From Miltoncostaea sp963771025 (GTDB taxonomy: Bacteria; Actinomycetota; Thermoleophilia; Miltoncostaeales; Miltoncostaeaceae), in contig CAVYRL010000004.1 of assembly GCA_963771025.1 (NCBI GenBank), positions 124,001 through 188,000 on the forward strand: a stretch of DNA of 64,000 nucleotides, read 5' to 3'. Position 1 is the stretch's first letter. Each line of letters opens with the position of its first letter. A program made the translations under genes and the position numbers. The notes below the pieces were generated by a model that made no database searches, had not been told where the DNA came from, and worked only from the letters and a program-made list of their open reading frames with translations. Shown here one piece after another: positions 42,928-51,262 of the stretch.

Positions 42928-43686
42928 ATGGTCGACGCGACGCGCCTCGACGCCCGCGTCGCCGTGGTCACCGGCGGCGCGGGCGGCATCGGCCGGGCGG
43001 TCGCGTCCCTGCTCGTCCAGCGCGGCGCCCACGTCGTCCTCACCGACCACGACCGGCGCTGCGAGGAGGTGGCGCGCGGTATCGGCGCGTCGGTTCAGGC
43101 GCTGGAGCACGACGTCACCGATCCGGCGGCCGCGGCAGGCGTCGCCGACACGGTCCTCACGCGGCACGGCCGGCTCGACATCTGGATCAACGCGGCCGGG
43201 TGGGACCAGCCGGGCTTGTTCGCCGACAGCGACCCCGCCCGCTGGCGCGAGATCGTCCAGGTCAACTACATGGGTGTCCTGGCCGGGTGCCGCGCGGCTC
43301 TCGACGGGCTGAGAACCGCGCCCGACGGGGGCGCCATCGTCTCGATCAGCTCTGAGACCGCCCGCGCCGGCGGGTGGGGCGAGGCGGTCTACGCCGGCGC
43401 GACGGCCGGTGTCGTCGCCTTCTCCAAGTCGCTGGCGCGCGAGGTCGCCCAGGACGGAATCCGCGTCAACTGCGTGTCGCCCACGGTGACGGCCACCGCC
43501 TTCGAGGAACGCCTGCGGGCCGATCCGGTCGGCGCCCGCATCGTGGAGGGCGCCATCGGCGCGACGCCGATGCGGCGCGCCGCCCACCCCGAGGAGGTCG
43601 CCGAGGCCGTGGCCTTCCTCTGCTCTCCGGCCGCCGCCTTCATCACCGGTCAGGTGCTGTCGGTCAACGGCGGCGCCGCGATGTAG
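42928..43686 (+). CDS. short-chain dehydrogenase/reductase with catalytic Lys replaced
   Basis: A 252-residue SDR. The cofactor loop VTGGAGGIGRAVA, D after strand 2 (LTDHDRRC, prefers NAD), NAAG (INAAGWDQ) and the active-site Ser (SISSETARAG) and Tyr (AVYAGAT) are present. The expected Tyr-x3-Lys reads YAGAT, so the Lys is Thr; codon ACG differs from AAG by one base. Without this Lys most SDRs are inactive. The rest (VNCVSPTVTATA, TGQVLSVNGG) is normal and the frame is intact. Could be a non-catalytic or altered enzyme. Resembles the 3-oxoacyl reductase / BadH branch. Start at ATG 42928 or GTG 42925. Confidence 0.88.
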   Translation: MVDATRLDARVAVVTGGAGGIGRAVASLLVQRGAHVVLTDHDRRCEEVARGIGASVQALEHDVTDPAAAAGVADTVLTRHGRLDIWINAAGWDQPGLFADSDPARWREIVQVNYMGVLAGCRAALDGLRTAPDGGAIVSISSETARAGGWGEAVYAGATAGVVAFSKSLAREVAQDGIRVNCVSPTVTATAFEERLRADPVGARIVEGAIGATPMRRAAHPEEVAEAVAFLCSPAAAFITGQVLSVNGGAAM

Positions 43687-43760
43687 CGCCCCCGGCGGCA
43701 CTTTCGCGCGTCGCCTCGGTCTGGTCGAATCTGAGTCCAACCGCGACAGGAGGTGGCGCA

Positions 43761-44852
43761 ATGGCCACGGAGAGGATCTTGGACGACGGTCGGCGGGAGG
43801 CGCTGGTGGAGCGCCTGTTCGAGGCCACGGTTGGTGCGCTGGAGATGTTCAGCGTCCACATCGGCTGGCGCCTGGGGCTCTACCGGGAGCTCGCGGACGG
43901 CGGACCCGCGACCTCGGTCGAAATGGCCCGGCGCGCCGGCCTCGACGAGCGGTACGTGCGCGAATGGCTCGAGCAGCAGGCCGTCGCGGGCTTTCTCGAG
44001 GTGGACGATGCGGCGACGCCCCAGGAGCGTGTCTTCCACCTGCCGCCCGAGCACGCCGAGGTGCTGGCCGACGACGAGAGCCTCGCGTACGTGGCTCCCT
44101 TCGGTCCGCTGCTGACCGGTATCGGCGGGGCCTTGCCCGACGTCGTCTCCGCGTTCCGCACGGGAGAGGGCGTGCCGTTCGCCCGTTACGGCGCCGACCT
44201 GCGCGAGGGCCAGGGAGCGATCAACCGGCCCGCCTTCATGCACGAGCTGCCGGGCTGGCTCGAAGGCATCCCGGGCATCGGCGAGGCGCTGCGCGAGGGC
44301 CGCCCGCTGCGCGTCGCCGACCTGGGATGCGGACAGGCGCATTCCACCGCGGCGATCGCGCGCGCGTTCCCGGCCGTCCGGGCCTTCGGATTCGACGTCA
44401 ACGCCGCGTCGGTCGAAGACGCCCGCGCCACCGCCGCGCGCGCGGGTGTGGGCGACCGGGCCGTCTTCGCCCAGGGCGACGCGAGCGGCATCGGCGAGAC
44501 GGGCCCCTACGACCTCGTCTGCATCCTGGAGGCGCTGCACGACATGGCGCGGCCGGTCGAGACGCTCGCCGCGGCGCGGGCCGCCCTCGCCCCGGGCGGC
44601 GGGGTGCTGGTGGCCGACGAGCGCGTCGCCGAGGAGTTCACCGCCCCGGGCGATCCGATCGAGCGCATGATGTTCGGCTGGAGCGTCACCCACTGCCTGC
44701 CGGCATCGCGCGAGGAGCAGCCCTCCGAGGCCCTCGGCACGGTGCTGCGGGTCGATGTGCTGCGCGATCTCGCCCGGCGCGCCGGCTTCGCCGAGCTCCG
44801 GGTGCTGGACGGCGGAAACGAGTTCCTGAGGCTCTACTGGCTCACTCCCTGA
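43761..44852 (+). CDS. class I SAM-dependent methyltransferase with N-terminal winged helix
   Basis: A 363-residue protein. Residues 1-90 are a winged-helix dimerisation region (SVEMARRAGLDERYVREWLE), as in Rv2258c-like and plant-type O-methyltransferases. The Rossmann part begins with motif I VADLGCGQAHST (about 178-189) and D in FGFDVNAAS. The last region (FGWSVTHCLPASREE) shapes the substrate pocket. ATG 43761 has AGGAGGTGGC at the right distance. A small-molecule methyltransferase; substrate unknown. Ends before a strong hairpin. Confidence 0.88.
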   Translation: MATERILDDGRREALVERLFEATVGALEMFSVHIGWRLGLYRELADGGPATSVEMARRAGLDERYVREWLEQQAVAGFLEVDDAATPQERVFHLPPEHAEVLADDESLAYVAPFGPLLTGIGGALPDVVSAFRTGEGVPFARYGADLREGQGAINRPAFMHELPGWLEGIPGIGEALREGRPLRVADLGCGQAHSTAAIARAFPAVRAFGFDVNAASVEDARATAARAGVGDRAVFAQGDASGIGETGPYDLVCILEALHDMARPVETLAAARAALAPGGGVLVADERVAEEFTAPGDPIERMMFGWSVTHCLPASREEQPSEALGTVLRVDVLRDLARRAGFAELRVLDGGNEFLRLYWLTP

Positions 44853-44879
44853 GGCGTCTCGACAAAGCGCCCGCCCGCT

Positions 44880-44910
44880 CGGTCTCGTCGGCACGGGCCC
44901 GACGAGACCG
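44880..44910 (+). terminator. hairpin after the methyltransferase gene
   Basis: Perfect 12-bp stem CGGTCTCGTCGG / CCGACGAGACCG with a 7-base loop, 28 bases after the stop. No U-run follows; probable terminator. Confidence 0.55.
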
Positions 44911-45028
44911 ACGACGTCCTCTCGTCCGGCCCGGTGTTCTGCTGAGCTGACGCGTGCCCGCGGGTTGGGCACGCGTCCGCCCGGCGGGTCATCCTCCGCG
45001 TATGGCCGATTCGCCCCAGGAGGAGATC

Positions 45029-45541
45029 ATGACCGGCGCCGAGGTGCGCGCGAACGTCGAGGCACCGCCGCGAAGCGGACCGTGGCTCATCCCCGCCTGG
45101 GTGGCCCTGGTGCTCTGCCTCTTCGCGCTCGGGCTGATCCCCTGGGCCATCTACCTCTTCCTGACCCTGCCGCCCGACTACACCGCCAACCACTGGTGGC
45201 TGGCCTGGGGCGGCTTCGACGTGGCGCTGGTCGTCGTCCTGATGTCCACTGTCATCGCCATTGCGCGGAGATCCGCCTACGCGGAGATGGCGGCGACGAT
45301 CGCGGGCACGCTGCTGGTGTGCGACGTCTGGTTCGACGTGCTCACCTCGCGTGGGGCGTCGGATCTGACACAGGCGATCCTCGGCGCCGCGTTCGTCGAG
45401 ATCCCCCTCGCGGTCCTCTGCTTCTGGATGGCCTCCAACCTGGTCCGCGCCATGGAGACGGTGCGCCCCTTCCTGCGCGCTGCCGGCTTCACGGTCCGCG
45501 ATCACCAGCTCGTGCCGCCCGAGCCCGGGTCCGGCGATTAG
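45029..45541 (+). CDS. membrane protein of unknown function
   Basis: A 170-residue protein with four hydrophobic segments (about 17-40, 55-78, 84-105 and 115-138) and a hydrophilic C-terminus. ATG 45029 is chosen because AGGAGG lies five bases before it; an earlier ATG at 45002 lacks a ribosome site and would add nine residues. A Trp-rich first loop (NHWWLAWGG) is striking. No family recognised. It is 75 bases upstream of the serC-like gene. Confidence 0.68.
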   Translation: MTGAEVRANVEAPPRSGPWLIPAWVALVLCLFALGLIPWAIYLFLTLPPDYTANHWWLAWGGFDVALVVVLMSTVIAIARRSAYAEMAATIAGTLLVCDVWFDVLTSRGASDLTQAILGAAFVEIPLAVLCFWMASNLVRAMETVRPFLRAAGFTVRDHQLVPPEPGSGD

Positions 45542-45616
45542 GGACGCGCCAGAGCCGCCGGGCGCCGCGAGCCGTCTGCGAGGATGCCGGGCTGCTGCTC
45601 ACGACGCGGGAGGAAC

Positions 45617-46747
45617 ATGACCACACTCACCAGACCCACGGTTCGTCCGGTCCGACCGTATTTCTCCTCGGGCCCGTGCGCGAAGATCCCGGGGTGGTCG
45701 CCGCAGCTGCTCGAGGCCGCCCTTGTGGGGCGCTCCCACCGCTCCGGGCCGGGAAAGGCCTGGCTCAAGCGGGCGATCGATCTGACCCGCGACGTGCTCG
45801 AGGTCCCCGACGGCCACCTGATCGGCATCGTGCCGGCGTCCGACACCGGCGCCGTGGAGATGGTGCTGTGGTCGGTGCTCGGCCAGAGGGGCGTCAACCT
45901 GCTGGCCTGGGAGAGCTTCGGCGAGGGCTGGGTCACCGATGCCGTCACGCAGCTGAGGCTGGATGACGCCCGCACGCTGACCGCGCCCTACGGCGAGCTG
46001 CCCGACCTCGCGCAGGTCGACTTCGCGCGCGACGTGGTGTTCACGTGGAACGGCACCACCTCGGGCGTGCGCGTGCCGGACGCGGAGTGGATCCCCGCCG
46101 ATCGCGAGGGGCTGACCATCTGCGACGCCACCTCCGCCGTCTTCGCCCAGGACCTCGACTACGCCAAGCTGGATGTCGTGACCTTCTCGTGGCAGAAGGT
46201 GATGGGCGGGGAGGGCGCGCACGGCGTGCTGGTCCTCGGACCACGGGCCGTGGAGCGCCTCGAGTCGTACGCGCCGCCCCGCCCGCTTCCCAAGATCTTC
46301 CGCATGACCAAGGGCGGGAAGCTGATCGCCGGCATCTTCGAGGGCGAGACGATCAACACCCCCTCGATGCTCTGCGTCGCCGACTGGGTGGTCGCGCTGG
46401 AGTGGGCGCGCGACATCGGCGGGCTGAACGCACTGCGCGGGCGGGCCGACGCCAACGCGGCGGCGCTCGACGCGTGGGTCGCCCGCACCCCCTGGGCGCA
46501 CCACCTCGCCGCCGATCCCCGGACCCGCTCGAACACCTCGGTGTGCCTGACGCTCGACGGCGAGCCGGGCGCGCCCAAGGCGATGGCCAAGCTCCTCGAG
46601 GCCGAGCGCGTCGCCTTCGACATCGGCGCATACCGGGACGCGCCTCCCGGGCTGCGCATCTGGTGCGGCGGCACGGTGGACACGGCGGACCTCGAAGCGC
46701 TCGCGCCGTGGCTCGACTGGGCCCACGCGGAGGTCGGCGGAGGCTAG
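45617..46747 (+). CDS. serC: phosphoserine aminotransferase
   Basis: A 376-residue class V aminotransferase of the archaeal/alphaproteobacterial SerC type (FSSGPCAKIPGWSPQLL, GRSHRSGPGK, PASDTGAVEM). The PLP Lys is in TFSWQKVMGGEGAHG. It makes O-phosphoserine from 3-phosphohydroxypyruvate and glutamate. O-phosphoserine is the acceptor used by CysM, so it links to the CysO-CysM operon at 2.4-6.0 kb although it is 40 kb away. ATG 45617 follows GGGAGGAAC. Confidence 0.93.
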   Translation: MTTLTRPTVRPVRPYFSSGPCAKIPGWSPQLLEAALVGRSHRSGPGKAWLKRAIDLTRDVLEVPDGHLIGIVPASDTGAVEMVLWSVLGQRGVNLLAWESFGEGWVTDAVTQLRLDDARTLTAPYGELPDLAQVDFARDVVFTWNGTTSGVRVPDAEWIPADREGLTICDATSAVFAQDLDYAKLDVVTFSWQKVMGGEGAHGVLVLGPRAVERLESYAPPRPLPKIFRMTKGGKLIAGIFEGETINTPSMLCVADWVVALEWARDIGGLNALRGRADANAAALDAWVARTPWAHHLAADPRTRSNTSVCLTLDGEPGAPKAMAKLLEAERVAFDIGAYRDAPPGLRIWCGGTVDTADLEALAPWLDWAHAEVGGG

Positions 46748-46992
46748 GCCGCCCTGGATCCGCGGCGCGGGGCCGTCCCCGGCTCCGCGCGCCCAGGCGC
46801 ACTCGCGCGCCGCGCCGACGGGTCGCGCGGGCTGCGCTACGTTCCGCGCTCGTAGCGGGCGTCATCCGCGGACCCGGCCGCCAGGCGCGTTCCGTGTCCT
46901 TCCCCGCGCCGCACAGGAGGCGACGTGACGACTTTCTCGACACCGCGCGGTGATGAAGACCACGAACCCCCGCGAGGCGTGAGCCGGCCGAG

Positions 46993-47346
46993 GTGACCGT
47001 CCGCCGCATCGTCCCCGACCTTCACGCCCATGACCCGGCGGCCAGCCGCGACTTCTACGTCGGCGTGATCGGCCTGGAGGTAGCGATGGACCTGGGCTGG
47101 ATCGTCACCTTCGCCGTCCCCGGCGAGGCGGCGCGGCAGCTCAGCGTGATGCGGGAGGACGCGAGCGCGCCGGTGCAGCCCGACGTCTCGATCGAAGTGG
47201 ACGACGTGGACGCCGTGCACGCGACGGCGCTCCGGCTCGGGTACGAGATCGTCCACCCGCTCACCGACGAGCCGTGGGGCGTCCGCCGCTTCTTCGTGCG
47301 CGAGCCCAGCGGCGCGGTGGTCAACGTCCTGGGTCACCCCGGGTAG
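46993..47346 (+). CDS. VOC-family (glyoxalase/bleomycin-resistance fold) protein
   Basis: A 117-residue single-domain vicinal-oxygen-chelate protein. Start VRRIVPDLHAHDPAASRDFY with a metal-type position on strand 1, and a second half (EVDDVDAVHATALRLGYE, RRFFVREPSGAVVNVLGH) with the Glu/His spots expected. Roles in the family range from lyases to antibiotic binding; not resolved. GTG 46993 with GGCCGAGG upstream. Gap of 245 bases before it holds nothing recognisable. Confidence 0.82.
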   Translation: MTVRRIVPDLHAHDPAASRDFYVGVIGLEVAMDLGWIVTFAVPGEAARQLSVMREDASAPVQPDVSIEVDDVDAVHATALRLGYEIVHPLTDEPWGVRRFFVREPSGAVVNVLGHPG

Positions 47347-47558
47347 CCCCGGCGTGACCCGCGCGCGGTGGCTCACCGCACGCCGGACGGAGAGCGCTTT
47401 GGCACCACCCGATGCGGCGACCGCATGTCGATCGGCCCGCGCGGGCCGTGGCGCGAGCGCGGTCCGCGACGCGCGTGCGCCCACGCCGGGATCCATCGTA
47501 GGCTTCGGTCAGCGCTCCGCGACCAGGAGAGGCGGGATTGCATGCGAACGGCGGACGG

Positions 47559-48290
47559 ATGAGCGGGGGGCGCATCGCCCTCCTCATCGTCGGGACGATC
47601 CTCTGCCTGATCGGCCTGGGCACGGCGATCGGCGGGGGCGCGCTCCTCTGGGCGCACGAGACCCAGCGCGACCGCGATGGCTACTTCACCACCTCGACGG
47701 AGCGCTTCCACACCGCCAGCTTCGCGCTCTCCTCCGACGACGTGGAACTGGGCGCGGAGGGCGATGCGGGATGGGGGAGCGACCTCGGCGACATCGCCCA
47801 CCTCCGCGTGCGGGCGACCGGCGCCGGCTCCCGGCCGGTCTTCGTGGGGATCGGCCGGCAGCGCGACGTGGCGGCCTACCTCGACCGCGTCCCCCACGAG
47901 CAGGTGAGGAATGTGGAGTTCGATCCCTTCCGGGTCGACTACCTGCCCGAGCCCGGCACGCGCGCGCCGACGCCTCCCGGTCGCGAGACGTTCTGGGCGG
48001 CGCGCGCCGAGGGGGCGGGCCTCCAGACGCTCACGTGGGACATTCGCAGCGGCAGGTGGGCTGTGGTCGTGATGAACGCCGACGCGTCGCGCGGCGTCGC
48101 GGCCGACGTGGCGCTGGGGGTCAAGGTGGACATCCTGTTCCCGCTCGGAATCGGCCTCGCCATCGGCGGGCTGGTGCTGCTCGGGGCCGGGATCACGCTG
48201 CTGGTCTTCGGCATCCGCGGCGGCGGCGGCGACAAACCGCCCTCCGATGGTGAGGTGCCGCCCCCGCCCGAGCAGCCGCTACCCTCCTGA
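47559..48290 (+). CDS. membrane protein with two helices and an exposed beta domain
   Basis: A 243-residue protein. An N-terminal helix (residues 5-30, ALLIVGTILCLIGLGTA) and a C-terminal helix (about 195-222, LGIGLAIGGLVLLGAGITLL) flank a domain of about 150 residues that would lie outside. A Pro-rich tail follows in the cytosol (PPPPEQPLP). The exposed domain has strands such as LRVRATGAGSRPVFVGIGR and TLTWDIRSGRWAVVVMN. Several actinobacterial surface proteins of unknown role look like this. ATG 47559 lacks a strong ribosome site; an upstream TTG at 47538 is possible. Confidence 0.72.
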   Translation: MSGGRIALLIVGTILCLIGLGTAIGGGALLWAHETQRDRDGYFTTSTERFHTASFALSSDDVELGAEGDAGWGSDLGDIAHLRVRATGAGSRPVFVGIGRQRDVAAYLDRVPHEQVRNVEFDPFRVDYLPEPGTRAPTPPGRETFWAARAEGAGLQTLTWDIRSGRWAVVVMNADASRGVAADVALGVKVDILFPLGIGLAIGGLVLLGAGITLLVFGIRGGGGDKPPSDGEVPPPPEQPLPS

Positions 48291-48454
48291 CGCAACCCGG
48301 AGTTCCCGCTCCAAGGGGGCCATGGGGTCGGCGCCTGCCAGCGCGCGACCCCGCCTTCCCTCCGGGCGCGAACATCACGCCGAGGGCCGGCACCACCGCG
48401 TCGAAGCGGGCGTGGGGGGAAGGGGAGGCCTCGGCGATCGACGACCTCAGACGT

Positions 48455-48769
48455 TCATGACACCCGTTCCGGCATCTCGCAGAACTCGAGGTGCGGGAGA
48501 TCGTCGTCGGCCAGCTCGGCCGCCGAGCGCGCGAAGGCCTGGCCGCCGTAGGTCTCGTAGAGGTGCCGCACGATGCGGCGCGAGTTGACGATCACGCGAT
48601 CCCCGTCGACCAGCACGGGCACCCGTCGCTGACCGCTGATCCGCTCGAGTTCGTCACGCTCCTCGCGGGGATAGGGCACCTCGACCAGCTCGACCTCGGC
48701 GCCCACGTTCTCGATGCCTTGGCGTGCCGCCGCGCACCAGGGACACTTCCAGCGGTGGTAGAGGCGCAT
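48455..48769 (-). CDS. glutaredoxin/GST-N-like thioredoxin-fold protein
   Basis: A 104-residue thioredoxin-fold protein. Redox motif CPWC near residue 8 (YHRWKCPWCAAAR), the cis-Pro in RRVPVLVDGD and the glutathione- or mycothiol-type TGES-like spot (VIVNSRRIVRHLYETY). It resembles GST N-terminal domains and glutaredoxins. ATG 48769 has GGAGG seven bases before it. Divergent from the PadR gene across an AT-rich gap, so PadR may control it. Confidence 0.85.
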   Translation of the reverse strand: MRLYHRWKCPWCAAARQGIENVGAEVELVEVPYPREERDELERISGQRRVPVLVDGDRVIVNSRRIVRHLYETYGGQAFARSAAELADDDLPHLEFCEMPERVS

Positions 48770-48782
48770 CGCGGTCCCTCCG

Positions 48783-48812
48783 TTCAAATGATAATATGAC
48801 AACTAGTAATAC
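48783..48812 (+). promoter_or_regulatory. AT-rich divergent promoter/operator of glutaredoxin and padR
   Basis: A 30-base AT-rich island in a GC-rich genome. On the plus strand TTCAAA (48783-48788) and TAATAC (48807-48812) are spaced by 18 bases and precede padR ATG 48825. ACTAGT (48802-48807) is a small palindrome at its centre. A likely site for PadR autoregulation; consensus reading only. Confidence 0.45.
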
Positions 48813-48824
48813 ACAAAGCGACGC

Positions 48825-49382
48825 ATGCGGTCAAGGGGTGGGAATCTGCGCGACCTTCCGGTGACGACCTATGCGGTCCTCGGCCAGCTGGCCGGCGGGC
48901 CCAGCTCGGGCTACGAGATCAAGGCGCGCCTCGAGGCCGGCGCGGCGCACTTCTGGCACGCGTCGTACTCGCAGATCTACTCCGAGTTGCGGCGCCTTAC
49001 CGAGCTCGCGCTGGTCAGCGAGGAGCACGTCACCCAGGACACGCGGCCCAACAAACGCGTCTACACCATCACCCCCGCGGGCCGACGGGCGCTGCGGACC
49101 TGGCTGGGCGAGCCATGGGGGCTCGCCACGCTGCGCGACGAGTCGCTGGTCAAGCTGACGCTGGCGGACTCCCTCCCCGAGGAGGAGGTGATCGCCCAGC
49201 TGCGGAGCCTGAAGGACGAGCACGAGCGGCGGCGCGCCGAGTTCGAGGCCGAGATCGCCGCGCTCCCCGAGGGGACCAACCGCCACCTGGTGCTCGCGCT
49301 GCGCAAGGGCGTCCACGCGCAGCGTGCCTTCGCGCGGTGGTGCCAGGAGGCCATCGACACGCTCGGCGAGCAACCGCGGTGA
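48825..49382 (+). CDS. PadR-family transcriptional regulator
   Basis: A 185-residue PadR protein with the N-terminal winged helix (TYAVLGQLAGGPSSGYEIKARL, FWHASYSQIYSELRRL) and wing (RPNKRVYTITPAGRRAL), then the long C-terminal PadR dimer helix (EEEVIAQLRSLKDEHERRR). Ligands in the family include phenolic acids, toxins and antibiotics. ATG 48825 is close to a promoter-like AT patch that it probably binds. Divergent from the glutaredoxin gene. Confidence 0.92.
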   Translation: MRSRGGNLRDLPVTTYAVLGQLAGGPSSGYEIKARLEAGAAHFWHASYSQIYSELRRLTELALVSEEHVTQDTRPNKRVYTITPAGRRALRTWLGEPWGLATLRDESLVKLTLADSLPEEEVIAQLRSLKDEHERRRAEFEAEIAALPEGTNRHLVLALRKGVHAQRAFARWCQEAIDTLGEQPR

Positions 49383-49475
49383 ACGATTCGCTGTGACGAC
49401 GCGCGGGTGGCGCCGGCCTGCGTGACCCTTGCGGACGCGCTCTTCCTCGCGGCCGAGCGCGCGCCCCTGGCGGCG

Positions 49476-50522
49476 CTACGAACGCAGCTCCCGCTCGACG
49501 GCGCTCCATCCCCGGGCCCGCGCCTTGATGACCGCGCCACCGAGCCTGTCCTGGAGGCGCGCCGCCTGTTCGTCGATCCGCTCCCGGGCCTCGGACCCGA
49601 CGTCCTCCAGCAGCTTGGTGACCACCTCCCCGTCGTCGCGGATCGCCCACCCGCCGACGACGCGCCCGTCCATCCAGACCGTGGGCCCGGCGTTGCCGTT
49701 GATGTCGTAGAGCGCCGTCCGGTGGGGCCCCAGGAAGCCGTCGCGGTGCCGCCAGCCCATCGCGCTGGGATCGAGCGCCGGAAGCAGCGCCACCCACGGC
49801 GGCGGCGGGGGTACGGCGTCCTGGTCGTCGGCCAGCAGCAGCCCGGTGGCACCGTCGAGATCCACCTCGACGGTGTCGAGCCGCGCCAACGCGACGGAGG
49901 TGAGGCGCTTGGTCCAGCCGGTCCACCACTGCAGGTCCGCCGCCGCCGCCGGTCCGTAGGCGCGCAGCCATCGGCCCGCGATCTCGGCGGCGGCCTCCTC
50001 CACCGCCGGGCGCTCCGGCAGCCCGGGCCGCCACCGGTCGAGCGCGACCCACCGGAACTGGGTCGAGGTCCAGCCCCCGGCCGGCCGGGCCCTCACCACC
50101 ACGCCCTCGCTCGAGAGCAGGGTGAGCATGCGGCTGGCCACCGACGGGCGCGCGGCGTAGGCGGTTCCGCGCGCCAGCTCGAGTCGGGTGGCGAGCAGCG
50201 GATCGGCCGCCGCCAGGTCCCGGCTGCTGAACTCGCCGCCCGACTCGATGAACGCCACCGCCGCGGCGCGGGCGCGCGTGAGGTGGGCAGCCCCGTCCGT
50301 GGCCACGCCCGAGCTGACGAGCAGCTTCTCCAACTGCCGGCGTAGCGGGCCGGCGACCGAGTCGGCGGTGGCCGCGAGACAGGCCGGCACGAGCTCGGCG
50401 GGGACCGCGAAGACCGTGCGGCGCATCGCGAGCACCCGGATGAGTGAGCGGTCCTCGTAGAGAGCACGGTCGAAGTCGGCGATCCGCGCGCCGGGCGCGC
50501 GGGCGAGCATCGAGAGCGTCAT
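49476..50522 (-). CDS. winged-helix DNA-binding (HTH_42, AlkZ-like) protein
   Basis: A 348-residue part of the HTH_42 family, which includes YcaQ/AlkZ DNA glycosylases that unhook crosslinks. Family blocks include FDRALYEDRSLIRVLAMRRTVF, WVALDRWRPGLPERP and the late ALLPALDPSAMGWRHRD with NAGPTVWMDGRVVGGW. Family sequence continues upstream of ATG 50522 for 42 codons (ALDAAQALVALHSTDP) as far as AGGAGG at 50655-50660, six bases before a GTC codon at 50648. So the true start is probably there and non-canonical, or a GTG mutated or misread to GTC. The catalytic QxQ region cannot be judged. Could be active or decaying. Confidence 0.78.
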   Translation of the reverse strand: MTLSMLARAPGARIADFDRALYEDRSLIRVLAMRRTVFAVPAELVPACLAATADSVAGPLRRQLEKLLVSSGVATDGAAHLTRARAAAVAFIESGGEFSSRDLAAADPLLATRLELARGTAYAARPSVASRMLTLLSSEGVVVRARPAGGWTSTQFRWVALDRWRPGLPERPAVEEAAAEIAGRWLRAYGPAAAADLQWWTGWTKRLTSVALARLDTVEVDLDGATGLLLADDQDAVPPPPPWVALLPALDPSAMGWRHRDGFLGPHRTALYDINGNAGPTVWMDGRVVGGWAIRDDGEVVTKLLEDVGSEARERIDEQAARLQDRLGGAVIKARARGWSAVERELRS

Positions 50523-50768
50523 GGCCGCCGGGTCGGTGCTGTGCAGCGCGACGAGCGCCTGCGCCGCGTCGAGCGCGCCCTCGCCCGCGTGGTCGCGCGC
50601 GAGCAGATGGCGCCGCCCGAGACGGGCGCGGCGCTCCGCGACGTCGACTGCGCGCCTCCTGGTCAGGCCGCCGGGAACACGATCACGCGTGCGATCCCGT
50701 GGGATCCGGTCGTGCCGCGCGCCGGTCGCGAAGAGGGCCGTGCTGCGACGGCTGAGAGGCGCCGAGGC

Positions 50769-51212
50769 TCATGTCCTCGGCGGCAGGGCCCCGCAGGCGC
50801 GCAGAAGGCTCTGGACCATGTCGGCCAGGCGGACGACCCCGCTCACGCGGTGGTCGCCGGTCACGACCGGGAGGCTCCGGAACCCGTGGTGCAGGAAGAG
50901 CTCGGCGGCGTGGGATTCGGAATCGTCCAGGTCCACGGCGACCGGATCGCCACTCATGTGGTCGCCGACAGTGGTCTGGGCCGCCTCGCGCGCCCTGCGC
51001 ACCAGCGAGGGGAAGTCGCGCGTCAGGAACTCGGTGTTCCGGAACTGCTGCAGGTAGGCGGGAAAGAGCGCCTCGAGGAGATCGCGCTCGGCGAGGTACC
51101 CCACGAGCCGGCCGTTCGCATCGACCACCGGCAGGCCACCCCCGGCCTCTGCGATGCGGTCGGCCGCGTGGGCGAGATCGTCCCCCTCGCCCAGGGGCTC
51201 GACGCGGTGCAC
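50769..51212 (-). CDS. CBS-pair protein
   Basis: A protein of about 147 residues made of two CBS modules (LPVVDANGRLVGYLAERDLL and SLPVVTGDHRVSGVVRLADM), with a link helix between (QFRNTEFLTRDFP). CBS pairs bind adenosyl compounds and regulate partners. It lies 51 bases after the transporter on the same strand and probably regulates it. Start unclear: GTG 51212 is the first normal start in frame, but similarity may begin a few codons earlier, near the transporter stop (51263). Confidence 0.78.
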   Translation of the reverse strand: MHRVEPLGEGDDLAHAADRIAEAGGGLPVVDANGRLVGYLAERDLLEALFPAYLQQFRNTEFLTRDFPSLVRRAREAAQTTVGDHMSGDPVAVDLDDSESHAAELFLHHGFRSLPVVTGDHRVSGVVRLADMVQSLLRACGALPPRT

Positions 51213-51262
51213 GAGTTCGGCCAGGGGCCTCGGCGAGAGTCGCTCAAGAGGTTCGTCGATCG

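Noticed and set aside
46748..46992. A small gene before the VOC protein
   Set aside because: Only short Arg/Pro-rich frames without a ribosome site; nothing supports a gene.
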